From positions 221,501 to 285,500 of the forward strand of contig JAOTON010002190.1 in assembly GCA_034440635.1 (NCBI GenBank): a DNA stretch of 64,000 bases, given 5' to 3'. Positions 50,806 through 61,556 of this stretch are shown here, piece by piece (position 1 is the stretch's first letter; each line of letters starts with the position of its first letter). The stretch is from Lepas anatifera. Lineage: Eukaryota > Arthropoda > Thecostraca > Lepadidae. The notes under the pieces are model-generated. The model was not told the origin of the DNA and searched no databases. It was given only the letters and a program-made list of their open reading frames with translations. The translations under genes were made by a program, and so were the position numbers.

Positions 50806-53800
50806 ATGTACCGGGCGGCGCGCGGCGGTAGAGGGGCGGCACGTGGTGGCAGGGGCGCGGCCCGCGGCGGCTTCTCTCTGCGCGGCGTGCCCCCTCAGTT
50901 GATGAAGCCCGGTCGGGGCGGACCGCCGTTCCGGGGCGCCGGCGGCTTCCGGGGCGGAGTGCCGCCGCTTCCTCCCGGGGCCGGCAGCTGGCGGCCCATC
51001 GGCCGCTCCATGCCCGGCCCACAGCCGCTGTTCGCTCCGGGGCCCTTCCCGGGAGGGTTCGGCGGTGCGCCGCGACCGCCTATGCACGGCGTCAGAGGGG
51101 CCTCACGCTCCAGAGGGGCCCGCGGGGCGCCGGCCGCGGCGCGCCGGGGTCGGTAGGGCGGGGCCGGGGCCGCGGCCGGGGGGCCACTGCTGGCGGTAGG
51201 GGGCGTGGCCGTGGAGCGCCGAAAACACCGTCCACCACGCCGACAAAAGCAAAGGATGCCTCGTCGCCCCCCGTCGGCAAAAACCACGCCAAAAACAAAT
51301 CAGAGAGGGTGAGTGCTCAGTTGTTGGTTCACTATGTCCATGTGCTGTATGGTGTGCACAGGGGTTCTTGAATTGTTCTTAGTGTTGCATACATGCAAAA
51401 AGAGGTAACGATTGATCTTATTTTCGAAGTTGTAATGTTGGCTTCAGTAATGTTTCAGTGCTTCATTCTCACTTGAGTACTATCTATGTTGTCTTCGTCG
51501 GTAGTCCAGCAAAGATAAGCAGGAAACAATTGTATCAGGATTTCCACTCGGTATGCTCTCGGGCGCCCTCTAGTCAGGTCCTAGTTGCGATCGACCGTGT
51601 TCAGACGGACCCTCGTGGTACATTAGTGTCTTTCCGTGAAGTGTCCTTTCCCTCTAGAATGTTTGTCATCTGTGGAAAAAATATTACAGTTAGTTCTAGA
51701 AGGATCTAAATGACGTAAAGTAGCCCTGTTTGAAGCAAAGTGTTGATAGTTGACGAAAACACGGCAAACTATCATGTTGGAACATCTCTTTTCGATTTCT
51801 ATGGCTCCACTTTTAGCGCGTGTACTTGATCTGTTGAAAAACTGGCTTGCAGCTGAAAAGTTGTTCTGTAAGGGTCTGATCGTCCTGAGAGTTCTGGATT
51901 GTTACATGTAGCCGTGTAGTTGGTGACTTCTTGGGTCCACCATGCATCATGCTCGGGAAATTTGCTATTTTTGTAATCCATGGATGTTTTTTGGTTTTAA
52001 GTCCCTATATCTTATCATAAAGTTTTGGGAAAGATGAGGCTAAAAGACTTTGTGTGCTTGTGTAATTCAGCTCACAATTGTTTTGTCTTGTTCTGAGATT
52101 AACTAGACGTGGGAGGTGCAAATATTATACTGGAGTTGCTCTAGAACTACTACGCTGTCGCCGGATGTGGAATTATTCACAAATATGGTGTGGAAAATAC
52201 TATTGGGTCTATTTTGGGAGAGTTCTGATGTTGAAATTTTCGGTCTAACGAAGTTTATGTTTGTGATGCAGGGGTAAGGAGTCGAGAGGCTTCTGTTATC
52301 CATTGGTGAATAATTGCATGTGTTGGAAGAGGCACGGTTTACGCTATAGTCCGTTAAATTGACGAAAAGAGTCGCTCAAAATGAATAGAAGACAGCGATC
52401 TCTGTAATTCAATTAGTGCGTAGCTAAACTCCCAACAATTTCGATGATGTATATGAATTCATCTGATTGAAAAATCCACGTTTTCTTTCGATGGGAGCGC
52501 TCAAAACTTCGAATGTGTCCAAATAATGTTTGTGTCTCAGCTGTCTTCAAGATAAATGGACCATAGCATCCAATAGGTTACCAATGACGCTTGTTTGCCT
52601 GAGCGTCTCTGGTCTGTGTTGGTGAGTAGGTGCATCAGCTAGTGGAGCTAACACGTCCTGGTGGTGGACAGGGAAAGGTATGTGTCGGCGTCTCTGGTCT
52701 GTGTCGGCGTCTCTGGTCTGTGTGGGCGTCTCTGGTCTGTGTCGGCGTCTCTGGTCTGTGTGGGCGTCTCTGGTCTGTGTGGGCGTCTCTGGTCTGTGTC
52801 GGCGGATAGATGCAGTGGCTGTGTAGCTAACGCGTCCCGGTGGTGGACAGGAGAAGGACCAGCTGGTGATGACCCGACCCTGGGTCACTGAGGCCATGTG
52901 CGCCGAGATTAGGAAAAAACACGAGCTGCAGGACATCTCGTTCCGGACCAAAGCCGAGGAGGACTTCAACAAGTTCAAAGAGCAGAGGACCAAAGTCACC
53001 AATATGCTGCGAGCCGCCAAGCTGGAGTACATTGGCTCCCAGGATGAGACGGTGAGCTGGCGAGCGTCCCTCGGCACGGGACGAACCCGTCCTGATGAAC
53101 AATAAGGTGTTCAGAAAAGCCCACCTGAATCCTGCAGGAAAGGGAGAATGCTGAATCATCCTGTGAAATGGTGTAACATCGTGGTGTGAAGGGGGCTAAA
53201 ACAATGATATATCGGATGGGTGACAAATTTTAAGATTGAAATTAAATTCGGAATCCAGAAAGGGCAGTTCGCCCTACTTCCTACTTTAACACGCGCATTG
53301 ACGGGGGTCTGAGCCACCTTTGTTTTGACGAGGGAGGGCGGGTACCCGCCCCCTAAGATCTCGAGAACCACGGTAGGTAGCGAAAAACGGTAAACAGCGT
53401 TGGGTAGCCCATCCACTTCTCCATCGAAAATATTTGAACCATTTTTGTCAGGTCACATTTGAGGTCGCGAGAGGTCAAACATGCCGTCATAGGGATAACA
53501 TGTGAATTAAGTTTTTCGGCCATTAAATCTGAACAAGTCAAGATAGAGCAAAACGACTTAAACTATATGAATCCTCGCAGCAAGCCAAATCGAATGATAT
53601 ATAATTTGACCTTGCTAGGTCAAATCAATGATTTGACGTGACGTGAGGTCAGGTCAGGGTTAAATTATATAAAATGCATATCATTGGAACCGCAAAGCCA
53701 AGGCGAGCCTAATGCAGCTAAAATAAACGCTTTATCACCATCCGTTACTGAGTTATTCAGTAAAAACCATTTTCCCATGTATTTCCAATGGAGAGGTTAT

Positions 53801-55534
53801 GCCTCGTACCTGACCTTAGGTCATTGATATAAAAAATACCGGAACATATTTTAGAGAACTCGGTGAACCCATTATGTGATATGAGTTTCAACCGGATAAG
53901 TGTCACCTTGCTCCGACTTATGCTTCTTAAACTTTTTTTTGAGGTCACGTCACTTGACCTGTACTGGTGACCTGACCGGAGATGACCTAACCTTAAAATT
54001 TTCACAAAAGTTGTAAAAATGATGAAGGAAAAGGTATGCCAAGTACGGTGGCGCTACGCGCCGCCGTTTTTCTACTATCCGAAAAATCCGAGGGGGCGGG
54101 TGCCCGCCCGCCCCCGTCAATGCGCGTGTTAAACAACGTTAAGGCCTGAAAGTTTATGTTGAATGACCATTTTCTCTCCTCTTTTATTTTATTTATGCTA
54201 AAAAATTGTTGGTGTTAGATTATAGGCTATGTGTGGATTTTGATCGCTTTCGGCGTCTTCCCGGGTCAAATCATCAATGGATACGAACTGAAACCGTATT
54301 TGCATGCCAGCAAAATAATGGATCTGAAGGTGATTCCAATTGGATTCTGTGGAAAATTCTGGAAACTGAATACTTCCTTGGTCAGTCACCAAAACAGTGC
54401 CGCAGGCTCACAGGTCACAAACTGACACACATTAGAAAAATGGCACCCAAAATGGAAACGAGTGCTTTAGGTACTGGACATTTGAAAGTTGCCATTTTTG
54501 CGATTGCACATTAAAGGGTTTTATAACTATTTTTGTATGTTCCACGATTCGTATGTGAAGTTTGGTCGCTATTTGTATTTGAATTTTCACCAGAAAGTTT
54601 GTAGCTGTAGTGGTTCTTCTAATTGCTATTGTCTTCTTTTCATATCACATTCGTTTCTACTCTTTTAATCATTTTTATTTTCCACAAGGCTTTCGAGAGC
54701 TTTCAATTTAGGCGCTACATCGAAAGACCTTAAGCGAAAGTGATGTTTAAGCAGTCAACTAGGATTGACATTGCAACAACTTTCAGTGTGAAGGTCGTCT
54801 AAAACCTCGTTATTTGTTTTTCGTCATATATTTGTATGTTCTCCTGTCAACTTCGGTGATTTTGTCATATTTATGTCTGATAATGCGTGTGAACTCTCAA
54901 GTCAAACCAGTGCAAACACCTTGCGTATAAGTTTCAGGTATCAGATCCAATCCCAGATTTCTGGCATACGCTTGTCTAGAATTGAATGCATCATGCTCCG
55001 GTTTAGAAGTGTTCTCGAGGTCCTCGCGAAAGTTTTGTGGTATTTGTTGTCTTTGGACTTTAACTTTTAGGTAATGTGCCGACTATTCCGAATAGCATGT
55101 TGACATGAGCCACGCTGGATGCCTATCGGATCCAAACTAGTCTTTTCCTAACTTCAAGTGGCGTGTTAGCGCAGTTCTCTGCTGTCTGATTTGGTTTGGA
55201 TGTCTCGTGATCTTGACGGGATATAGTGTCTAACATAATATCACAACTCAGTCATTGTAGAATAGATGCGTTAGCAGCGCGGGAACTTTTCGCTACTGTG
55301 CATTGTCCGGTTTCCGACTAAACGTGAACAACCCGCTTTTGGCAGGACATTGAGAAGATCATGGAGGTAGCAAAGAAGAATAGCCGGGAAAAGCCGGAGT
55401 TGCCTGTAGCAAGCTCGACGGAGGCGAGCGGGGAGCCCTCCGAACCCAACGGCAGTGTGGCGGAGGCTGACGCCGAGAATGGTAACGGTCACACGCCGGA
55501 CGAGGCCGCCGCCGCGCAGCCGGCCGCCGCCTAG
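50806..55534 (+). CDS. RGG-rich protein with a LINE-linker-like exon, at least three coding exons
   Basis: Exons are 50806-51308, 52851-53051 and 55346-55534 (stop TAG 55532-55534), each with AG/GT borders and phase 0. Exon 1 begins MYRAARGG, which may be the true start or an internal Met. It encodes Arg-Gly-Gly repeats and proline-rich stretches, then switches frame near 51150: the first frame stops at 51154 while an RGRGRG-rich frame continues to the donor. At 503 bases it is one short of a multiple of three. Exon 2 (67 residues) includes TRPWVTEAMCAEIRKKHELQ and FNKFKEQRTKVTNMLRAAK, charged and helical. Exon 3 ends in an acidic, alanine-rich tail. RGG regions usually bind RNA and are arginine-methylated. 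The family was not identified; earlier exons may exist. Confidence 0.6.
52680..52805. repeat. 19-bp minisatellite just before exon 2 of the RGG gene
   Basis: Six or more copies of TGTGTCGGCGTCTCTGGTC, with C/G variation at one position. A lone unit lies near 52597-52615. It separates two near-identical splice-acceptor regions. Confidence 0.9.
53290..54128. mobile_element. TTAA-flanked AGGTCA-rich MITE, copy D, in an intron
   Basis: 839 bp between intact TTAA at 53286-53289 and 54129-54132, in the same orientation as copy A. It lies in the intron between exons 2 and 3 of the RGG gene, bringing an array of AGGTCA half-sites into the transcription unit. Confidence 0.9.
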
Positions 55535-56287
55535 CACCAGAGTAGCCTGTCATCCGGCCACCCTCCCCATCGTCACAGCCGCCCCCGGCCATGCGCCGCG
55601 ACCGCCGCACGTCACCGGCTGTCATGACAAATCGCCGCGCGAGCTGGCGACGCGCGCGCGCCGCCGCCCAGACGGCGCCGCCCGCAAGTACAATTGCTGG
55701 AGATCGCCAGAAGGTGGCAGTCCTCGCGATGCTCTACGGTTTTTCGTGTCATCGATGATAGAACAATCCTGCTTAAGGTCTGTGGCTCGCTGGTAACGTC
55801 AGAGACGGCGTTTATAGAGTTGATTTGTGACGTGGCGTTGTCATGAGCGAAGATACAGTGAAGAGACTGAGTGAGAGAACGCGCCGGGCTAGACATTGGT
55901 GTGATGCCTCAGCGTTTCCTCATTGCATTTTAAGTGCTGACGGCCCCTGTTCAGGCGAGCGGGCCGTGTGGATGTTGCGACCTCAGTTTGATTTTAAAGT
56001 ACAACTGTCATTGAAGGAGCCACGGAGCTGCGGGTGCGGACTTGCCCAATCCGGGTCAGGCACCTGCGGGTCGGGCCCGTGGACAGGAGGCCCTCGTAGG
56101 ACCTTTTCCGGACATCGGTGAACATTGGACTCGCTTGGAAACTGGGACCCGCGTGTACCTAGTATTTGTGGATATCTGTGGGCTGTACAGCAGTGGCGGC
56201 GCCCGTTTCACCCGTGTTAGACCTGTGCTGGAGCCCAGCCGCAAACTTGCGCTTTGTGTCCGTGTTTTCTAAATGTTTCTGGCATTC

Positions 56288-56361
56288 AATAAACGGGTGG
56301 TTCCTGATCAGCCTGCTATCGTGCTAGCTTTTTTCTCTTTGGACCTTGCTGGATCAATAAA
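56288..56361 (+). promoter_or_regulatory. Candidate poly(A) signals of the RGG gene
   Basis: Two AATAAA hexamers at 56288-56293 and 56356-56361, roughly 0.75-0.82 kb after the stop codon; they would give a 3' UTR of that length. Confidence 0.5.
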
Positions 56362-56509
56362 GAATACCTTAGTCAGGGAGGTATACTTGAAATGAGTACA
56401 ACAACGCTGGCGTGGCATATTCTGCCGCCTGATGTATTCTGTAGTGCACCGATGACGTATTTTTACAATTTTGCGTAACCGTTTTCTGTTCTGAGACGGA
56501 CGGAGGTAA

Positions 56510-57330
56510 AAGCAGATGGATTGCATCAAAGGAGGAAAATACTCGTAGCAATCGATTTTTTGCGCGCTTTCGACAAAGCATGGAGACCGGGCATACTATA
56601 TAAGATGATGAGAAATAGCCGTCCTCGTTGTTCCAGGGCGTGGTTCAAGGCTCATCTGACTGACCGCCAAGCCTGCGTTCGTGTCAACAACGCGCTGATT
56701 TAATGCCGACTCTGACGTGACGGCATCCTACAAGGAGCTGCGGCTTCTCCAGCCTTGTTTAACACTATTATCAACAACATCAACAGGGAAGTTCCAGGTG
56801 TTCGAACCGCGTTTGCGGATGACCTCGCGATCTGGAGCAGCCACAAGCACGTCAAAGTAGCTGAGGGACGGGTTCAAAAAGCCCCTCAAAGGCTCGAAAA
56901 GTGCGCGAAAGGATGGAAGATGATGGTTAGTTTGGAAAAGACAGCAAGCGCCATCTTCACTCTAGATCCAGCTGAAGCAAATATACAAGTTGGTTTTAAA
57001 AGCAAAGGAGAAGCGATCACCCACAACCCTGCACCAACATTCCTGGGTGCCACCCTGGACCACTGTTTGAGCTTCCAGTCCCATACTGAAAGGGTCAAGG
57101 GGACTATGAAAAAAACACTAACGTCCTACGAGCCATTAGTGGGACAACATGGGGATGCCCGGCGTCAGATCTGCGAAACCTGTACATCGCCTTTTCAAGA
57201 TGCAGGCTATGCCGCCGGGGCCTGGATTGTATCAGCCAGCATACATATCAACAGACTTGACGTGGTACAACGCGAGGCCGCAGGCTGTGTCAGATGGACA
57301 CACGGAATTCGGATACCCGAGATCCCGTAG
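56510..57330 (+). pseudogene. LINE reverse-transcriptase fragment
   Basis: Contains FLRAFDKAWRPGILY-type sequence (RT block with the first catalytic Asp), an in-frame stop near 56701, then a GAAASPALFN block and AFADDLAIW, the FADD active site. The stretch SLEKTASAIFTLDP follows, as in jockey-like RTs. Interrupted by at least one stop and a frame change and truncated at both ends, so not functional. Confidence 0.8.
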
Positions 57331-57375
57331 TGTGACCGGACGATGAAATCGCCGAGGACGATGAAATCGCCCGAG

Positions 57376-57435
57376 GCAGTGACGGATCCAAGGGGGCCCA
57401 GGGGCCCAAGCCCCCCCCTTAGCTCCGAAGCGCCT
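57376..57435. mobile_element. 5' fragment of a hAT-like MITE
   Basis: CAGTGACGGATCCAAGG followed by CCC/GGG runs and CCTTAGCTCCGAAG, matching the left end and interior of the 3497/10246 family. The right end is missing. Confidence 0.5.
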
Positions 57436-57447
57436 CAGCATAGCTTA

Positions 57448-57481
57448 GCTCATATCGGCGCCGAAGGCGCCCGATATGAGC
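57448..57481. other. Perfect hairpin
   Basis: Arms GCTCATATCGG and CCGATATGAGC, 11 bp each, with a 12-base G/C-rich loop. It stands just before the minisatellite block. Confidence 0.7.
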
Positions 57482-57554
57482 GGCGCACCTGTACCCATTT
57501 CGTGCGCCAAGGTGGTAGATACCACTTATTTCACTTGAATTAACACATAGTCCT

Positions 57555-60300
57555 TAAAACCATGGCAAAGCGCCCCTGCCCAAACACTAGACGCCTTTAT
57601 TGGTCTTTTGCGCCCCAGTAAAATGTTGAGGATGAAATTTAGAAAGCTAACAAAAGCGCCCCGGCAAAGAAAAGGCGCCACTAGATAGCAGGATTGCGCC
57701 TTGGGGAACTAATGCACCCCTGAGTAGCCTAGGCGCCCCCTGGATGAAGCGCCCCTGGGTAGCCTAGGCGCCCCCTGGATGAAGCGCCCTACGGATATCA
57801 TATGCGCCCTTGGCTAGGAAAGGCGCCCCTGGGTAGCAAAGGCAAATCTTGGTAACATAGGTGCCCTGGACAGTATAAGCGCCCCTTAGATAGAAATAGG
57901 CGGTTTAGGAAAATAAAATGCTCACCTTGGGTAGAAAAAGGCGCCCTTTGATAGCCTCGGTGCCCACTGGAAAAAGCGCCCTACGGATGTCATATGCACC
58001 CTTGGATAGCAAAGGCGCCCCTGGACAGCAAAGACAACCCTGGATAACACAAGTGCTGTGGACAGCAAAGGCGTCCCTGGGTAGCAAAGGCACCCCTAGG
58101 AAGGCACCCCTTCGATAGAAAAGCCGCCTTTGAATAGCCTAGGCGCCCCCTGGATGAAGCGCCCCACGGATATCATATGCGCCCTTAACTAGGAAAGGCA
58201 CCCCTGGGCAGCAAAGGCAAATCTTGGTAACATAGGTGCCTTGAACAGCATAAGCGCCCCTTAGATAGAAATTGGGGCTTTAGGAAAATAAAATGCTCAC
58301 CTTGGGTAGAAGAAGGCGCCCTTTGATAGCCTAGGCGCCCACTGAAAAAAACGCCTTACGGATGTCATATGCACCCTTGGATAGCAAAGGCGCCCCTGGA
58401 CAGCAAAGACAACCCTGGATAACACAAGTGCTGTGGACAGCTAAGGCGCCCCTGGGTAGCACAGGCGCCCTTAGGAAGGCACCCCTTCGATAGAAATGCC
58501 GCCTTTGGATAGCCTAGGCGCCCCTGGATGAAGCGCCCTACGGATATCATCTGCGCCCTTGGCTAGGAAAGGCGCCCTGGGGCAGCAAAGGCAAATCTTG
58601 GTAACATGGGTGCCCTGGATAGCATAAGCGCCCCTTAGATAGAAGTAGGCGCTTTAGGAAAATAAAATGCTCACCTTGGGTAAAAAAACGCGCCCTTTGA
58701 TAGCCTAGCCGCCCACTGGAAAAAGCGCCCTACGGATGTCATATGCACCCTTGGATAGCAAAGGCGCCCCTGGACAGCAAAGACAACCCTGGATAACACA
58801 AGTGCTGTGGACAGCAAAGGCGCCACTAGGAAGGCACCCCTTCGATAGAAAAGCCGCCTTTGGATAGCCTAGGCGCCCCCTGGATGAAGGGCCCGACGGA
58901 TGCAATATGCGCCCTTGGCTAGGAAAGGTGCCCCTGGGCAGCAAAGGCAAATCTGGGAAACATAGGTGCCCTGGACAGAATAGGAGCCCCTTAGATAGAA
59001 ATAGGCACTTCAGGAAAATAAATGCAACCCTTGGATAGAAGAAGTGCCCTTTGATAGTCCAGGCGCCCACTGGATAAAGCGCCCACGGATATCATATTTG
59101 CACTTTTGGATATCAAAGGCGCCACTGGACAACAAAGACAACCCTGGATAACATAAGCGCTTTGGACAGCAAAGGTACCCCTGGATAGCAAAGGCGCCCC
59201 TAGGAAGGCACCCCTTTGGTAGTAAAGGCGCCTTTGGATAGCCTAGGCGCCCCCTATATAAACTAGGTGCCTGAGAAGGAAAATGAGCGCCCCATTGGAA
59301 AGTACGGGCTCCCCTTGTATAACATAGATGTCCCTTATCCATCTTCAGCTACCCTGGATTGGAGCAGCGCCCCTCAAGAGCAAAGGCGCCGCTGGACAAA
59401 AAGGCGTCCCCGTATATCAAGGGCACTCCTAGATAATATATGCACCCCTTACATAGAAATAGGCACTTCAGGGAAAGTGAAAGGCGGCCTTTGGTTAGGA
59501 CGGCGCCCTTTGCATAAGGCGCCCTACAGATATCATATGCGCCCTTGGATAGCAAAGGCGCCCCTGGACAGCAAAGTTAACCCTTCTTGAAATAGATGAT
59601 CTGGACAGCATAGGCGGCCGTGGATAAACTAGGCGCCTGAGAAAGAAAACAAGCGCCTCACCTGAGAGTACAGGCGCCCCCAGGATATCATAGGTGTCCC
59701 TTTTCATCTTCAGCTGCCCTACTGTCTATGGTTTGGCACACCTGTCCGACAGTCGCGCGCTCTGTCACAGGGCTCGAGCGCTCAATTTGAGCATGGACTG
59801 CCTTCAACCACATTTCATTGACCTATAACTGAAGGCTTAGTGCTCCATCGCTGCAACCGGGTGCCTTTTTCAGTATGTGCGCCCCACTTCCGAGAACGCT
59901 GCCCTCACCAACCAGCAGTCCTCCCTGCTCAGCAGATGAGCGCCTCTTTCTGATAACTAGGCACTTTATTTCAGTGTTCGAGTGCCTTATTTCAGAGTTT
60001 TTATTCTCCATCTATTTTGGGCTCCTCCTGGATTGCAGAGGCGCCCCCTCAAGTGCAAAGGCGCCCCTGGATAGAAAAGTGCGCCTCATGTTTGCAAAGG
60101 CGCTCCAAGATAGCATATGCGCCCCTTAGATGGAAATAGGCACTCCAGGAAAGTAAAATGCTCCCTTTGGGTAGCAAAGGTGCCCCTTAACAGCGAAGGC
60201 AGCCCTAGATAACAAAGGTTCTCTGGACAGCATAGGTGCCCTTGGATAAACTGGTGCCCGGAAGAGAAAAATAGCGCCTTACCGGAGACAAAAAGCACCC
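57555..60300. repeat. GC-rich 19-bp minisatellite with ~375-bp higher-order repeat
   Basis: The basic unit is close to GGATAGCAAAGGCGCCCCT. Units vary in an ordered way, and blocks with the landmark ACGGATATCATATGCGCCC recur at 57791, 58166, 58540 and (diverged) 58896, giving periods of 375, 374 and 356 bp. A second landmark (GGATGTCATATGCACCC) follows the same spacing. After about 59260 order decays. A non-repetitive patch lies at about 59710-60010. Long open frames in both directions are products of the repeat. Confidence 0.9.
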
Positions 60301-60308
60301 CAGGATAA

Positions 60309-60523
60309 TGTAGGGGCATGTATTTCAATCATGTCTGTGATTGAAAAATACACCTAGACAGCTGTTGTGTCCTCAGTTCAGAGGGTTTAAACCTCTAGAA
60401 GTCCTCCGGCTTAGAGGACTTCGGTGTGTTTGTGGTCTCTGTTCGAGTGGCCAATTCACGGGGGCTTCTTAAAATAAACAGCATGGACGGCGGATGTGTT
60501 TATCTATCCTAGAGGATGGAACA
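60309..60523 (+). repeat. Candidate 5' LTR of a Ty3/gypsy element
   Basis: Starts TGTAGGGG, ends GGAACA, and is followed at once by TGGCGACCAGTATGAGATGC, which looks like a tRNA primer-binding site. It contains AATAAA near 60473. Length 215 bp. The matching 3' LTR would be beyond the window, so this is not proven. Confidence 0.55.
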
Positions 60524-60645
60524 TGGCGACCAGTATGAGATGCACGTGAATTACATTACATTTCAAGTATTTACATACACAATTACATTATTAACTACAA
60601 GTTACAGTTGCATTCTTCGCCGCCGCCCCTACTTTCGCTGTTCAA

Positions 60646-61556
60646 ATGGACGGAATACATGCGCCCGCGCCATTTCTGCCGCATCCTGGGCGTCCGCCCA
60701 TGCCTTTCTCGCAATGGAAGTTTTCATTTAATACATACATGATGGCAGTTGGAGGCAACACCTTTTCAGATGAAAGGCAGGTTGCTCTACTCCTCCACTG
60801 CCTGGGGCCGGAGGGTCAGAGAATCTTTCGCTCTTTACCTGAGACAGCCAAGCTGGATGGGGAATCCGCTTCGACTACACTATGCGGAGACTAGACGGTC
60901 ACTTTGCGCCACAAGTCAACCCCATAGCCTCACGCTTCAAGTTCCGCCAGCGTCGTCAGGAGGTAGGGGAGAGCACAGCCAACTACATAGCTGACCTACG
61001 GTCCCTCTCCACCTCCTGCCAGTTTGGTTCCCTGACTGATGAAATGATTCGAGACCAGGTGGTAGAGGCTACGGTACACCCCCACCTGTGTGAACGATTC
61101 CTTCAGGATCCCAAGCTCACTCTGGAGCAAGTCAGTTCTCTGTCAGAAGCTTATGAACGCTCTCATGAAGAAGCGAGAAGTATGACTGCCCCAATTTCAA
61201 CTTCAAGTAACCTCGTCAGGAAGAATCCTGCACCCAAGCCTTCGTTCAAGGAGCGTCTGCCTACAGGCAGGCAGGCTAGTTCACATAAGGGATACAGCCC
61301 AAAGGTGAAGCCACATTCTGACACTACACGTGCCCCTCCAGGGCCAGGTTTTGTGTGTTATGGGTGCGGAGCCGTTGCTGATCATTATCCTAATGACAGT
61401 GCATGTCCAGCAAGAGGCAAGTCATGTGCTAAGTGTGGTAAAGTAAACCACTTTGCCAGAGTGTGTAAATCTACTAAAACTGTAAGTACAGTGACATTAA
61501 TGTCTGTATCGTGCTGCTGGCTCACACCTGACCAAAGACGTGAAGGTTCATGGTAA
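60646..61556 (+). pseudogene. gag of the Ty3/gypsy element, frame broken
   Basis: Starts at the ATG 60646, directly after the leader. The first frame closes at 60894, while the matching capsid-like sequence (FKFRQRRQEVGEST) continues in the frame one base back, so a frameshift lies about 60855-60882. The C-terminal part has two zinc knuckles: a CYGCG-type degenerate one and a canonical C-x2-C-x4-H-x4-C (CAKCGKVNHFARVC). Gag packages the element RNA. It overlaps the pol frame by a few bases before its stop at 61554-61556. Confidence 0.75.

Noticed and set aside
50639..51298. Minus-strand open frames opposite the RGG exon
   Set aside because: Shadows of a very GC-rich plus-strand coding exon with proper splice sites.
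55271..55625. Minus-strand arginine/proline-rich frames at 55.3-55.6 kb
   Set aside because: Antisense shadow of the terminal RGG-gene exon and its GC-rich 3' UTR.
57918..59707. Overlapping open frames on both strands in the 57.9-59.7 kb block
   Set aside because: They follow the 19-bp repeat, which is not a multiple of three, and show no start, splice or family support.
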